NCBI RefSeq assembly: GCF_037031225.1
Contig: NZ_JAYEZN010000001.1
Location: forward strand, 558,001 to 622,000
Reading direction: 5' to 3'
From: Halorientalis sp. LT38
GTDB taxonomy: Archaea > Halobacteriota > Halobacteria > Halobacteriales > Haloarculaceae
Length of the DNA: 64,000 nt
The position numbers and the translations under genes were made by a program. Each line of letters starts with the position of its first letter. Position 1 is the stretch's first letter. Of this stretch, positions 15,274 to 23,446 are shown one piece after another. The notes under the pieces were generated by a model. The model was not told the DNA's origin and searched no databases. It saw only the letters and a program-made list of their open reading frames with translations.

Positions 15274-16055
15274 ACCGACGTGAAGCCGCCGTCGAACTGC
15301 TGAAAGCATATCGCTGGTGGATCGGTTCGGCGTCCGTCGTTGCCGTGGGTCTGGCCGTCTGGTTCGGCCTGCCGGACCTGCCGAGCATCCCGCGCGAGCC
15401 CCGACTGTTCGCCGTGGGCGCACTCGCGGCCGTTGCAATCGGTTACGCGCCGGCCATGAAGATCGTCGACTACCTCTACTCCCCCGATGGGACCTATCTC
15501 GTCGATATCGACGCCCGGGATAACGGGTTCGCCCTCTACCGGCTGAGCCCGGAGAAGTGGGAACGCCTGGAGATCGAGAAGGGGGAACTCTACCGGCTCA
15601 AGACCAGCGCCGACGCCTACGCCTGCCGGCAGTACTGGCCCGACTACGACGTGGCGCTCGGCACCTGGCGCGGGTCGGCGTCGGACCTCGAACTGCTGGA
15701 GGAACGCGAGCGCATCGACGAGATCCGGACCACCCTCGAACAGCAGGCTCAGGAAGGGCTCTCCATCCGGACGCGGATGGGGAGTATCGTGCGCACGGCC
15801 GTCCGCGGTATCGTGAACGACCTCGTTGGACAGTACGAGGGGACTGCCGTCCACAAGGGCGAACGCATCGAGGAAGCCGTCCAAGACGCGCTCACCGACC
15901 ACGATATCCAGGACCTCGAAGAACGCGAACGTGACGAGCAACGCCGGACGGAACACCAAGACGGAGACGAGTTCGGCCCCGACCCGAAACCCGGCGAGTC
16001 GCCAAACGCGGGCCAACAACCGGCAGCCACCGTCGGAGGTGACGTAGATGAGTAA
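15270..16055 (+). CDS. Membrane protein with charged cytoplasmic C-terminus
   Basis: The product has 261 residues. Two N-terminal helices (about 18-36 and 48-64) are followed by a soluble domain (MKIVDYLYSPDGTYLVDIDA, key DYLYSPDGTYLV) and a helical, highly charged, disordered tail. It sits between the surface-protein genes and the ATPase, where pleolipoviruses carry a conserved membrane-associated ORF (ORF7 type). It may link the envelope to the ATPase. It overlaps the next gene by 8 bases. Confidence 0.62.
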   Translation: MNRREAAVELLKAYRWWIGSASVVAVGLAVWFGLPDLPSIPREPRLFAVGALAAVAIGYAPAMKIVDYLYSPDGTYLVDIDARDNGFALYRLSPEKWERLEIEKGELYRLKTSADAYACRQYWPDYDVALGTWRGSASDLELLEERERIDEIRTTLEQQAQEGLSIRTRMGSIVRTAVRGIVNDLVGQYEGTAVHKGERIEEAVQDALTDHDIQDLEERERDEQRRTEHQDGDEFGPDPKPGESPNAGQQPAATVGGDVDE

Positions 16056-17139
16056 AGAAGCCTCCGAACAGGTCACCTACTCGGCCGCACAACTCCGCAA
16101 GCGCGTGACTGAGGGCACTGTCGATGAATCGCATCCGCACGCCGGCATGGCCCCGGACGCGGAACCGCGCGAACTACTGAACACACTCGCCACCGCGTTC
16201 GACCCGGCCGCGCATCCAGGACTCGATTCGGTGGAAGACTCCGAGTTGTATCAGACGATTCTCCGGAACGAAGCTACCGACGCACTCACCGATGCAGTGG
16301 AAGCCGGGAACGTCAGTCAGATGCAGTATGCTGTCGGCATGGTCAATCACGACAAAGAGGCTCAAGACGAGAGTACGCGGACGTGGCTTCGACGGCAGTT
16401 AGCCACCGAAGCCGGCGTGTTCTTCGTCACCGGCGGCATGGGCGCGGGAAAATCCGACTGGGCACTCGAACTCGCCGACGAGTTCCACATGGCGACTCGC
16501 GGCCAACTCGCCACCAACATCGAGAGTGCCGCCGAACAGAACCGGCCCCTCTCCTACATCAACAGCTACGATGCCCTCGAAGCGTTCTTCGGAGAAACCC
16601 GCGATGACGTGATGATGATTCTCGACGAGACAGGGCAGGGCCTTTCCGGGTACGGTTCGGACGCCCAGCAGGCCCGTGCTCTTGCGAAAACGCTCAAGCT
16701 TGTACGTAAGGGCGACGCGCCCGCGGGCACCAAGCGCGTGATCGTTCTCATTGGGCAGACCGTCCGGGATGCATCACGCGACCTCCGTCGGCTCGTCGCC
16801 CAGACCGGTCGGTTCTTCCACAAGCCATCGAAGAAACGCGTCGAAGTCTATGGGGATGATCTCATTGGCTCAGAACTTTCCGACGCCAAACCAGAACGGA
16901 CGATTGTCGGTGTCCCACCGACTCGCTTCCAATTCGACACGACGGAGGGCCCGTCCTTCGACATGAGCGGTGCGCTTAACGCCGACGAAAAAGAGAATCC
17001 CGAAGACGCTAGGAAAGACGAAAAGAAGCGTCAGGCCCAACGGCTTAGAGATAATGGCCATACAACTCGCGAAATCGCGGAAGTAGTCGAGATGAGTCGG
17101 ACATGGGTATCCGATAACACTGAAAGGAATGAGGGCTGA
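16048..17139 (+). CDS. P-loop ATPase, pleolipovirus VP8-like, with C-terminal HTH
   Basis: The product has 363 residues. Walker A is GGMGAGKS at about 129-136 and Walker B is VMMILDETG at about 188-195. A C-terminal helix-turn-helix (RDNGHTTREIAEVVEMSR) ends the protein. VP8-like NTPases are the last conserved gene of pleolipovirus structural operons and are thought to act in assembly or DNA handling. The HTH suggests contact with DNA. The gene overlaps the previous one and is the last of the rightward operon. Confidence 0.78.
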   Translation: MSKEASEQVTYSAAQLRKRVTEGTVDESHPHAGMAPDAEPRELLNTLATAFDPAAHPGLDSVEDSELYQTILRNEATDALTDAVEAGNVSQMQYAVGMVNHDKEAQDESTRTWLRRQLATEAGVFFVTGGMGAGKSDWALELADEFHMATRGQLATNIESAAEQNRPLSYINSYDALEAFFGETRDDVMMILDETGQGLSGYGSDAQQARALAKTLKLVRKGDAPAGTKRVIVLIGQTVRDASRDLRRLVAQTGRFFHKPSKKRVEVYGDDLIGSELSDAKPERTIVGVPPTRFQFDTTEGPSFDMSGALNADEKENPEDARKDEKKRQAQRLRDNGHTTREIAEVVEMSRTWVSDNTERNEG

Positions 17140-17242
17140 CGACCACCTGACAACGCGGCATTGAAAACCGGGAGAGGGCGAACGCGTCCATCTTTGTCAA
17201 CGTCAGCAGGCGGGTATATTTCTATAGTATATAGTGGATTAT

Positions 17243-18091
17243 TCAGAAGATCATTGAGACTATCGCAGCCAACAGGGCAATAAGAGATATCAATGAGACA
17301 AGGTAGGTCAGAATCTTTTCTGGCATAGTCAATTCAACTAATTCCCATCTAGAGCCTTCACCGAGCAGGATCATTTCCTCCGCTAAAGAGTTCTGAGTAT
17401 CGTTCGAGGATTCATGCTGAACAAATTTCTCCGAGACCATATTTACGAGTGGTGCAGATATGAGCAGTGTGAGATCCATGGAGAGAATGGTTATCACCCG
17501 TATTTCAGTGCAGATATAATATAAATATATAGCAACGAATATTACTGATAAGGAGGCCGGTATCCTGAGGGAACCCGAAACGTAGTCAATATATGAATCC
17601 TTAATTATTCTATTATTATCCATAATTGCCCTACGGACTTCCATAGACCAGCCTTCTGATTCAAACTTCTCCGAAATATCTGATTGAAGAAGAACACTGT
17701 TATGGGGCAATCTCGGGGGTAGTCGCTGGCTGGTCGCAACATCAAATAATTTGTATAAAGATAGAAGAAGGAATATTATGGACATGAACACCAGTACGTA
17801 GAATAATATCCAGTTGACCAATACGATCAAAAGGGCAGCACTACCACCTATTGGAAGAATCGATGAACTGGCTGAGGAAACATATTGGCTTGAATCAAGT
17901 GGGATGGATGGAATCAGTTGATAGGTAGCTGCCAGAATCGTAGCGGCTACTGCCAGGATCGTTATCTGAGCGGTTAGAATCCCTTGAGAGAGGGATTGTA
18001 TGTGCTGGTATTTCGATTGTTGCCAGGATAGGATATGCCGTGCTTCCCCATCATCAGCGGCGATTATTTGTAGATGATTATCTTCACTCAT
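17243..18091 (-). CDS. AT-rich multi-pass membrane protein of unknown function
   Basis: The product has 282 residues and five or six hydrophobic helices, at roughly 36-58, 80-118 (one long or two short), 170-190, 195-215 and 255-280. The first 35 residues are soluble (HILSWQQSKYQHIQSL). I recognise no family. Base composition is much more AT-rich than the viral genes on both sides. It lies 6 bp downstream of a 65-aa two-helix protein gene on the same strand, so the two are one transcript. Position suggests moron cargo, possibly exclusion or defence, which is inference. Confidence 0.6.
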   Translation of the reverse strand: MSEDNHLQIIAADDGEARHILSWQQSKYQHIQSLSQGILTAQITILAVAATILAATYQLIPSIPLDSSQYVSSASSSILPIGGSAALLIVLVNWILFYVLVFMSIIFLLLSLYKLFDVATSQRLPPRLPHNSVLLQSDISEKFESEGWSMEVRRAIMDNNRIIKDSYIDYVSGSLRIPASLSVIFVAIYLYYICTEIRVITILSMDLTLLISAPLVNMVSEKFVQHESSNDTQNSLAEEMILLGEGSRWELVELTMPEKILTYLVSLISLIALLAAIVSMIF

Positions 18092-18097
18092 ACTTTA

Positions 18098-18295
18098 TCA
18101 ATCTGCCATCTCCCGGATCTCCAGAAAAAGGTACAGTGAAACAAGCGCCAAGACGAAGGGCACCGCAAATTGGGATGCAACTTGGGCAATATAATTCACA
18201 TTCCAGTCCCACAGTGTTCCAATAGTCAATATTAGAACTAAAATAGCTACTACTAAGGAAAATAGCCCAGTAACGGCCTGTGCTGGGTAGGTCAT
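18098..18295 (-). CDS. 65-aa two-helix membrane protein
   Basis: Two hydrophobic helices (VTGLFSLVVAILVLILTIG and FAVPFVLALVSLYLFL) are joined by a short polar loop; the C-terminus is charged. It is the promoter-proximal gene of the AT-rich pair with 17243-18091. Small two-helix proteins paired with larger membrane proteins occur in holin-, toxin- and exclusion-type systems, but nothing here proves such a role. Confidence 0.5.
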   Translation of the reverse strand: MTYPAQAVTGLFSLVVAILVLILTIGTLWDWNVNYIAQVASQFAVPFVLALVSLYLFLEIREMAD

Positions 18296-18402
18296 GTGAA
18301 GACGTTATCCTCGAAGTAAAAGTCGATTTGGGGGGATTGCCCCCAGAATTGTCTTGCAGGAGTGCGGTGTATTTTGATGAAGTGGCCTTAGCCACACCCC
18401 TA

Positions 18403-18438
18403 ACGGGGAACGCGACCCTCGCGGTCGCGATTCCCCGT
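18403..18438. other. Strong hairpin between the cargo pair and the replication-type operon
   Basis: Arms of 15 bp: ACGGGGAA-CGCGACC (18403-18417) with GGTCGCG-TTCCCCGT (18423-18438, one bulged A) and a 5-base loop. There is no T tract, so it could be a transcription barrier, a replication-origin element or an mRNA end structure. It lies in the 292-bp gap 18296-18587, which has no other gene I can support. Confidence 0.5.
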
Positions 18439-18587
18439 CGGTGGTCGGGCCAGCCCGGCCAGCGCGACCGCTTGCCGGTCTCGATCTCACCGATCACTAC
18501 AACCTACATTGCGCTCTATCAGCTGTCCAGCCCAACTTCGGTTGGAAAATCAGGGGTGGCCGGGAGTGTTGCCACTCACGGCGGTCC

Positions 18588-20237
18588 TCACACTGAACCG
18601 GTCTTCTCCGGAATCAGTCGCCAGGCGTCGTAGCGTCCGCCGTTGACCTCGACCACGCCGGTCCGGAACTGCTCTTCGTCCCGGTTCATGGCACGCCACC
18701 GCTTGAACGCCTGCCCGACCAAGTACTCGGGACTCGGGTCGGCGTCTGGATCCAGGTCACCCAGCCGGAGCTTCATGCGGGCATCGCGACAGTCGTCAAC
18801 GTCGACCCCGTATTTCGAGGCCCAAGCCAAGAACGCGCTCGTGCGTTCGTCCAGGCCGCGCTCGGCGGCCTCCAGGGCACGCGCACCCGCCTCGGCGGCC
18901 TTCTGCACGGTGTCACGCGCTTCCTGCACGGCGTCGTGAACCAACTCCGCGACGTACGTACTCCGGAGCGACACGGACCCATACTCGCGCTCTACCAAGT
19001 CCTCGATCTCTCGAAGGGCCCGCCGCACGCTGTCGACGTGCCGGCCGTGCTCGCCCGCGATATCGGCCGGCGAGACCTGACCACCGTCTGAAACCAGTGT
19101 GTCCAACGATTCCCACTGCACCGGGCTCAGGCCGTCCGCCAGGTGCTTCACGACGACCGATTCCTGTTCGTGCCTGATGTGCGCGAGATCCAGGCCGACC
19201 GCGTCGCGATGCTCGTCGCTGGTCTCTACCTCGAAGTACGCATCCGAAACGAAGGGCCCGTCGCCGTGTTCCGGCGCAACGTCCAGGCCGGCGTCAACCA
19301 GTACGCTATGAACGGTCTGGTTCAACTCGTCGGTCAGCTCCTCCAGACTCTCCTCGTCGACCGGAATGTGCTCCCCGTCGGGCATCAAACTCGCCTGATA
19401 GCTGGCCCCGACTTTCGGATGCCGGAGCGGGTGGTCCTCGGGGAACGAAAGGGCTTCTCGGGCGTAGTAGTGCTTGATTTCCTTTGGAAGCCGGTGGTCG
19501 GGGAACGCTTCTCGAATCCGCCGCCGATCCAGGGTCGCCGTATGGTAGTAGCCCGGTAGGTTCTGGCCGTGGTCGTTGTCGTCGTTCTGGACCACCTTCC
19601 GGTAGCCTCGACGGTCGTTCTCCAGCAGGTGACCCATCGAGGCTATCGGGCCGTCGCGGGCGTGTACTGGGCCACTCGCGTCTTTGTGGACCCGGACGTA
19701 CATCTCGGCGTCCTGCACGTTGCTGTACTCGTGCGCCTCGTCGAAATACCGGCCGTTGATTCCCACCGAGAGGGCCGCTTTCTTCAAGAGTCGTCGGTAG
19801 CGGGTGAACTCGATGTTGCTGCCGTTGATCCGGACGTTCACCGCCTCCTCGATGCCTTCCGGTACGTCCAACTCGAAGGTGTCCCCGCCGTTCTTCTCCA
19901 CCTCCATCCCCTGCCAGCGCGGGGCCAAGTGCGCGTTGAAATCTTGCTCACCCACCGAGTCTTCGCGTGGGTGCCGCTGTACAGAAAGCCGGAACTCGCG
20001 CATCTCGTCGAGACGCCAGTCGGTCCCAGTCGGTGTCTTCGATCCAGGGTGAACGATACCGCTGTCTTGGTAGTAGAGCTTCGCGACCCACTCTTCCCCG
20101 TCGTCGACGAACGTCCCGCGCTGACTCCCGCCGCCAGCCTTCACTTGTGAGTCAGCAGCGAAGAACGGGGCCAGCCCGTCCTCCGCGAAGAGGAAATTCG
20201 CCGCGAACTCGTGGGGAGCCGGGTCGACCGCGCGCAT
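18588..20237 (-). CDS. Large winged-helix provirus protein
   Basis: The product has 549 residues. The N-terminal two thirds is a mixed fold that I do not recognise (starts MRAVDPAPHEFAANFLFA). A winged helix follows at about 390-450 (LSPVQWESLDTLVS, SPADIAGEHGRHVDSVRRA). Then come an alanine-rich coiled-coil (about 470-505) and a C-terminal region. Large wHTH proteins of this kind are frequent in haloarchaeal proviruses and plasmids and may act in replication or its control. Start at ATG 20237 follows the previous small gene by 2 bp. It is the last gene of the leftward operon. Confidence 0.65.
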   Translation of the reverse strand: MRAVDPAPHEFAANFLFAEDGLAPFFAADSQVKAGGGSQRGTFVDDGEEWVAKLYYQDSGIVHPGSKTPTGTDWRLDEMREFRLSVQRHPREDSVGEQDFNAHLAPRWQGMEVEKNGGDTFELDVPEGIEEAVNVRINGSNIEFTRYRRLLKKAALSVGINGRYFDEAHEYSNVQDAEMYVRVHKDASGPVHARDGPIASMGHLLENDRRGYRKVVQNDDNDHGQNLPGYYHTATLDRRRIREAFPDHRLPKEIKHYYAREALSFPEDHPLRHPKVGASYQASLMPDGEHIPVDEESLEELTDELNQTVHSVLVDAGLDVAPEHGDGPFVSDAYFEVETSDEHRDAVGLDLAHIRHEQESVVVKHLADGLSPVQWESLDTLVSDGGQVSPADIAGEHGRHVDSVRRALREIEDLVEREYGSVSLRSTYVAELVHDAVQEARDTVQKAAEAGARALEAAERGLDERTSAFLAWASKYGVDVDDCRDARMKLRLGDLDPDADPSPEYLVGQAFKRWRAMNRDEEQFRTGVVEVNGGRYDAWRLIPEKTGSV

Positions 20238-20239
20238 CC

Positions 20240-20353
20240 TCAGTCGTCCTCGGCGGTCACGACTGCGTGCCGTACCTCGGCGTCTGTCGCGCCGTCGCGG
20301 AGTTCCGACGCCCGGACGAACTCCACCGGCCAGGGCACGTCGTCGGGACTCAC
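20240..20353 (-). CDS. 37-aa acidic microprotein in the leftward operon
   Basis: A GTG-started frame (VSPDDVPWPVEFVRASEL) of 37 codons fits exactly between its neighbours: it overlaps the upstream stop by GTGA and ends 2 bp before the next ATG. That tight packing is the main support, because it is below the usual size limit for gene calls. It is acidic, with no recognisable domain. Confidence 0.5.
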   Translation of the reverse strand: MSPDDVPWPVEFVRASELRDGATDAEVRHAVVTAEDD

Positions 20354-20583
20354 GTCTGACCACCGTCCTCAAGCCGGCCGCGGGCTCGGCGTAGCAGGTT
20401 GCTCACCGTCCCCGGAGAGCGGTCGGTGTGCCGGGCGTATTCTCGCGCGCCGTAGGCCCCAAGTTCGACCGCCTGGAAGACTTCGCGCTCGGCGTCGGTG
20501 AGTGTATCCAGGTCCTCGTCCCACCGCTGGAGGCCAGGTTCCGGACGCTCGAACTCGAAGAGCGTCGGCTGCCGCCCGGTCAT
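20350..20583 (-). CDS. Small HTH protein, sigma-70 region 4-like
   Basis: The product has 77 residues. LTDAEREVFQAVELGAYGAREYARHTDRSPGTVSNLLRRAR is a classic region-4-type helix-turn-helix; the recognition helix is SPGTVSNLLRRAR. It resembles Bat-type or phage transcription regulators that use this fold. It overlaps the methyltransferase stop by ATGA and the microprotein gene by GTGA, so it is mid-operon. It probably regulates provirus genes. Confidence 0.72.
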   Translation of the reverse strand: MTGRQPTLFEFERPEPGLQRWDEDLDTLTDAEREVFQAVELGAYGAREYARHTDRSPGTVSNLLRRARGRLEDGGQT

Positions 20584-21278
20584 GCTTGACCACCGTCCTG
20601 CACCGAGAACTCGGCGAGCGGCCGCTGTCTCAGTTCGTCGGGAAGCGGAACGTCGGGGGTGCTCGAACAGTAGTGTAGCAGATATTCGACGAACTCACGC
20701 GGAATCGCGGAGTTGATCTCCGCTTCGGACCACTCGGCAGGAACGCCTTTCGCCGCAGCGAGTTCGTGCCGGATGTAGCCCTTCCCGAGCGTGATTTCAC
20801 CCGACCCAGGTTCGCAAGCGTCGGGGACCGGGAAGCTCGTCTCGAAGTGGCGCTGGTTGTTGATCGGGAGTCCGAACGCCAGCCCATTCAGTCGGCATGG
20901 TTCCCGTAGGTCGTCACAGGTCGCGACGTTCTCGATGATGTAGTGCTCGGGGTCTATGGCGTCGATGACAGCACGCACGTTCAGATCTGCGAACGTCGGG
21001 TAGCGCTCTTTCGGGGTCTGGTCCCAGTCGTAGCGACCAGCGTTCGCGTAGGATAGCCGCGAATACGCCTGGCACCGCGGCGAGAGCCACAACAGGTCGG
21101 GCGACGGGAAGCAGGCCATGAACGCGACGTACGAGGCGTCGGCCTGGACGAACTCCCCTGGGTAGGTGTCGCTGTAATCCTGGATATCGACCCCGACGTG
21201 CTCGACGTCGAGCCCGTCCAAGGCCAGCCCGACACCGCCCGGCCCGCTGTACAGGTCGATCACCAGCGGCCGGCTCAT
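20580..21278 (-). CDS. DNA cytosine-5 methyltransferase-like protein
   Basis: The product has 232 residues. Motif I is IDLYSGPGGVG, motif IV is LSPRCQAYS with the candidate catalytic Cys69 (the family normally has PPCQ), and motif VI is IIENV at about 114-118. The protein is shorter than full DNA methylases, and the target recognition part is small, as in viral solitary enzymes. No restriction enzyme is nearby, so it may protect viral DNA or mark it. It overlaps both neighbours by 4 bases. Confidence 0.75.
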   Translation of the reverse strand: MSRPLVIDLYSGPGGVGLALDGLDVEHVGVDIQDYSDTYPGEFVQADASYVAFMACFPSPDLLWLSPRCQAYSRLSYANAGRYDWDQTPKERYPTFADLNVRAVIDAIDPEHYIIENVATCDDLREPCRLNGLAFGLPINNQRHFETSFPVPDACEPGSGEITLGKGYIRHELAAAKGVPAEWSEAEINSAIPREFVEYLLHYCSSTPDVPLPDELRQRPLAEFSVQDGGQA

Positions 21279-21439
21279 GCCTCACCACCGTCCTCACCGA
21301 CGCCTTGGGCCTCTCGAACGACCTCTGGATACCGAAGAAGCAGTTCGAAGTACCGCTCGGCGTAGCGCTGGAGCCGTTCGTTCTCCTTCCTGAGCGCCCG
21401 GTTCTGGGCCTCGATGAGCGCTTTCGGCCGGTCAGACAT
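21275..21439 (-). CDS. 54-aa coiled-coil protein
   Basis: The short protein is mostly one charged helix (ALIEAQNRALRKENERLQRY) that should form a coiled coil. Start at the ATG at 21439, which overlaps the previous gene by 8 bases; the longer open frame upstream is in the wrong frame for that gene and is ignored. It precedes the methyltransferase with a 4-base overlap. Function unknown. Confidence 0.6.
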   Translation of the reverse strand: MSDRPKALIEAQNRALRKENERLQRYAERYFELLLRYPEVVREAQGVGEDGGEA

Positions 21440-21662
21440 GGCGCTCACCCCCGAAACACTCCGGGTTTCCACAGAGCGCGTAGTGGGGCCGGTACGCAGC
21501 CGTCGGTACAGTGGTGAACTCGCCGTCTCGGTTCTGTTCCCAGCAGGCCGGATGCGAGTCGTCACTATCGGGGTCGATTCGATGTAACGTATCAGCGTAC
21601 TGGGACCGATTTCGGACCGTTTGCTCCGGCACCTCCGGCTCGGACGCGGCGGCTTTGCTCAC
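21432..21662 (-). CDS. Small Cys-containing protein, first gene of the leftward operon
   Basis: About 76 residues, starting VSKAAASEPEVPEQTV from a GTG at 21662 (another GTG at 21671 is possible). It has one Cys in HPACWEQ and two in ALCGNPECFGG near the C-terminus; a His lies close by, so a single zinc site is possible. It is the promoter-proximal gene of the leftward operon that starts near the tRNA end of the provirus. Confidence 0.5.
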   Translation of the reverse strand: MSKAAASEPEVPEQTVRNRSQYADTLHRIDPDSDDSHPACWEQNRDGEFTTVPTAAYRPHYALCGNPECFGGERHV

Positions 21663-21835
21663 GCAGAACACCCCTGTACCCTCTCGACCCCGCCAGACGG
21701 CAGGGGCGCGTTACAGGATCCCCGGTGAACTCTCCCCGAAGATGGAACTTTCCGGAAGGTCGATTCTGCCGATTCGGAGCAGAACAGCCGCCAGAGAAGT
21801 AACTTCGTGTGAAGTGACCACAGCGAAGGAAAGGA

Positions 21836-21850
21836 AGTGGACTCGCGGGG
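21836..21850. repeat. attR: core repeat within the tRNA-Ala 3' end
   Basis: AGTGGACTCGCGGGG covers the acceptor 3' strand and part of the T-stem of the tRNA on the minus strand. It matches 6286-6300 and 6199-6213 exactly. The tRNA stays intact because the element lies on its 3' side. Confidence 0.72.
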
Positions 21851-21909
21851 ATTTGAACCCCGGGCCTTCCCCGTGCCAGGGGGATGATCTACCGCTGATC
21901 TACGAGCCC
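21838..21909 (-). tRNA. tRNA-Ala (anticodon GGC)
   Basis: A full cloverleaf folds on the minus strand. The acceptor GGGCTCG pairs with CGAGTCC and contains the G3-U70 pair that identifies alanine tRNA. The D-arm is GATC-AGCGGTA-GATC. The anticodon stem TCCCC/GGGGA has loop CTGGCAC (anticodon GGC). The T-arm is CGGGG-TTCAAAT-CCCCG. Discriminator A73 is present and CCA is not encoded. The 3' end is the provirus attachment site. Confidence 0.95.
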
Positions 21910-21935
21910 GCGCGATTGTCGCTAACCGACGTGTT

Positions 21936-21943
21936 TTCTTAAA
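21936..21943 (-). promoter_or_regulatory. TATA box of tRNA-Ala
   Basis: On the minus strand TTTAAGAA lies 27-34 bases upstream of the tRNA 5' end, the normal distance for an archaeal promoter. Confidence 0.6.
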
Positions 21944-22316
21944 CCCATCGAAGCGAATCCGGTCCCGTCCCGGAAGTCGGTCCCGATCACCTCGACGAAT
22001 CGGACGGCGACGGGAGCGAAAACTTTCAACGAGTTGGCTTCAGCCATTCAGTTATCAAAAAGTATAGCCGGCCGTAACGGCTTTACGCGCAGTTCTGCCA
22101 GTAGGGGTAGTTGCGTGTGACAACCGGGAGGCAGCGGGACGACTGGTGGATTCCGACAGGGAGGCGTCCGGACCGGACGGACGAGTGATTCGCATGGAGA
22201 AGGGAAATGCGTCCGACGGGACCGAAGCCGCGGGTGGTTCCGGGCCGGGGCCGAACCGAGGCCCGGGCGAGAGCACCGCGGCCGAGAGCCGTCGGTCGAC
22301 GACCCCGATCCGATCC
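21944..22316. other. Chromosomal spacer between tRNA-Ala and the pilin-like cluster
   Basis: From 21944 to about 22145 no gene is seen. The frame of the next gene is open from 22146 (GTG) and has an ATG at 22194, but that part would code for a Gly/Glu/Ser-rich disordered stretch and may be a 5' leader instead. Confidence 0.4.
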
Positions 22317-22871
22317 ATGGTCGCGAGCGCGCGCGGGCAGACGACGATGGATTTCACGACCGGCGTCGTCCTGTTCGTGTTCGTCCTGATCGCCATCTTC
22401 ACGTTCGTCTCGGGGACGGTCCAGCCGTTCACGCAGGGCGACCAGGAGGACATCGTCGCGGTCAACAGGGTCGCCGACGGACTGGTGCAGGACTCGCTCG
22501 GCCACCCGAACGAACCCTACGCGCTGAATCGGACGTGTACGGTCGAGTTCTTCGAGGGCGGGACACCTCCCTCGGACTGTCGGTTCGACGACGAGCCGCT
22601 GGTCGAGCAATTGGGCATCGGCCAGACGGCCTTCGTCAACGTATCGGTCCGCGGGAACGTGAGCGGGTCGGGATCGCCGAACGAACTGCTCTGCTGGGAC
22701 GACTCGGCGGGGGAACTGGTCGCGCAATCGAACGCGAACTGCGGGTCGAGCGGTCCAACGCCGCTGACGACGGGGAACAACGCGGCGACGGCGACGGGGT
22801 CCTCGGTGACGGCGCGGCGGGCGGTGTCGCTGCACGGACGGGACGTCTCGGTGGTGGTGAAACTATGGTAG
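22317..22871 (+). CDS. Pilin-like exported protein (RGQTTMDF type)
   Basis: A class III (type IV pilin-like) signal is visible: a short basic N-terminus, then RGQTTMDF and a hydrophobic helix (TGVVLFVFVLIAIFTFVSG). The cleavage would be before Q or T. The ectodomain has Cys pairs (RTCTVEFF, PSDCRFD) and sequons. I chose the ATG at 22317 because this signal needs a short leader; starts at 22194 or 22146 would add a disordered extension. It is the first of five overlapping rightward genes for proteins with the same topology. Confidence 0.7.
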   Translation: MVASARGQTTMDFTTGVVLFVFVLIAIFTFVSGTVQPFTQGDQEDIVAVNRVADGLVQDSLGHPNEPYALNRTCTVEFFEGGTPPSDCRFDDEPLVEQLGIGQTAFVNVSVRGNVSGSGSPNELLCWDDSAGELVAQSNANCGSSGPTPLTTGNNAATATGSSVTARRAVSLHGRDVSVVVKLW

Positions 22872-23446
22872 GTGATCGCGGCCAGGTACACACCCTCGAG
22901 GCCATCGTGGCCGGGCTCTTGCTGACGTCGAGCATCGTCTTCGCGCTCCAGATGACGGCGGTGACGCCGCTGTCTGCGAGTACGTCGAGCCAGCACATCG
23001 AGAACCAGCAACAGGAGAGCGCGGCGGGCGTGCTGGCGATGGCGGCGCGGAACGACTCGCTCGAACGGACGGTGCTCTACTGGAACAGCACGGAGGGCCG
23101 GTTCCACGGGGCGTCGGCCAGCGGTTTCTATACGCGCCGGTTACCGACGGACTTCGGGCGGGCGCTCGAACGGACGTTCGGCGACCGGGGCATCGCGTAC
23201 AACGTCTACGTCACCTACTACAAGTCCGGGCGGCTCCAGCGGACACCGATCCTCTACCGCGGGGTCCCGAGCGACAACGCGGTGGCGTCGAGCAAGATGG
23301 TCGTCCTGACCAACGAGTCGCGCCTCTACGAGGCCGACATGAGTCGGGGGCCCCGGATCAACGACTCGAACTTCTACGCCGACGAGAACGGCGACGGCGC
23401 CCTCTTCGACGTGCTCCGCGTGGAGGTGGTCGTATGGCGGATCTGA
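22865..23446 (+). CDS. Pilin-like exported protein (RGQVHTLEA type)
   Basis: The product has 193 residues. MVGDRGQVHTLEA is followed by a hydrophobic helix (AGLLLTSSIVFALQMTAV), a pilin-like amino terminus. The rest is a soluble extracytoplasmic domain with Gln-rich helix (HIENQQQESAAG) and a C-terminal RVEVVVWR strand. The ATG at 22865 overlaps the previous stop. Homologues occur in the same order in other haloarchaea; function unknown, presumably a minor pilin or surface assembly. Confidence 0.72.
   Translation: MVGDRGQVHTLEAIVAGLLLTSSIVFALQMTAVTPLSASTSSQHIENQQQESAAGVLAMAARNDSLERTVLYWNSTEGRFHGASASGFYTRRLPTDFGRALERTFGDRGIAYNVYVTYYKSGRLQRTPILYRGVPSDNAVASSKMVVLTNESRLYEADMSRGPRINDSNFYADENGDGALFDVLRVEVVVWRI

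Larger units (their letters stand above)
6286..21850. mobile_element. Integrated pleolipovirus-like provirus in tRNA-Ala(GGC)
   Basis: The 15.5-kb element is bounded by 15-bp repeats, with the right copy inside the tRNA 3' end. It carries an SNJ2-type integrase operon, a winged-helix repressor, a structural operon (small membrane protein, spike with signal peptide and C-terminal anchor, VP8-like ATPase), and a leftward operon with wHTH, HTH and C5-methyltransferase genes. The size fits pleolipoviruses (about 7-17 kb). Two AT-rich islands (about 8.2-12.05 and 17.2-18.3 kb) differ in base composition and look like acquired cargo. All core genes appear open, so the element may still be able to excise. 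Confidence 0.82.

Noticed and set aside
22146-22316. N-terminal extension of the first pilin-like protein
   Set aside because: It would put a 57-residue disordered segment before a class III signal that needs a short basic leader; kept as an alternative start only.
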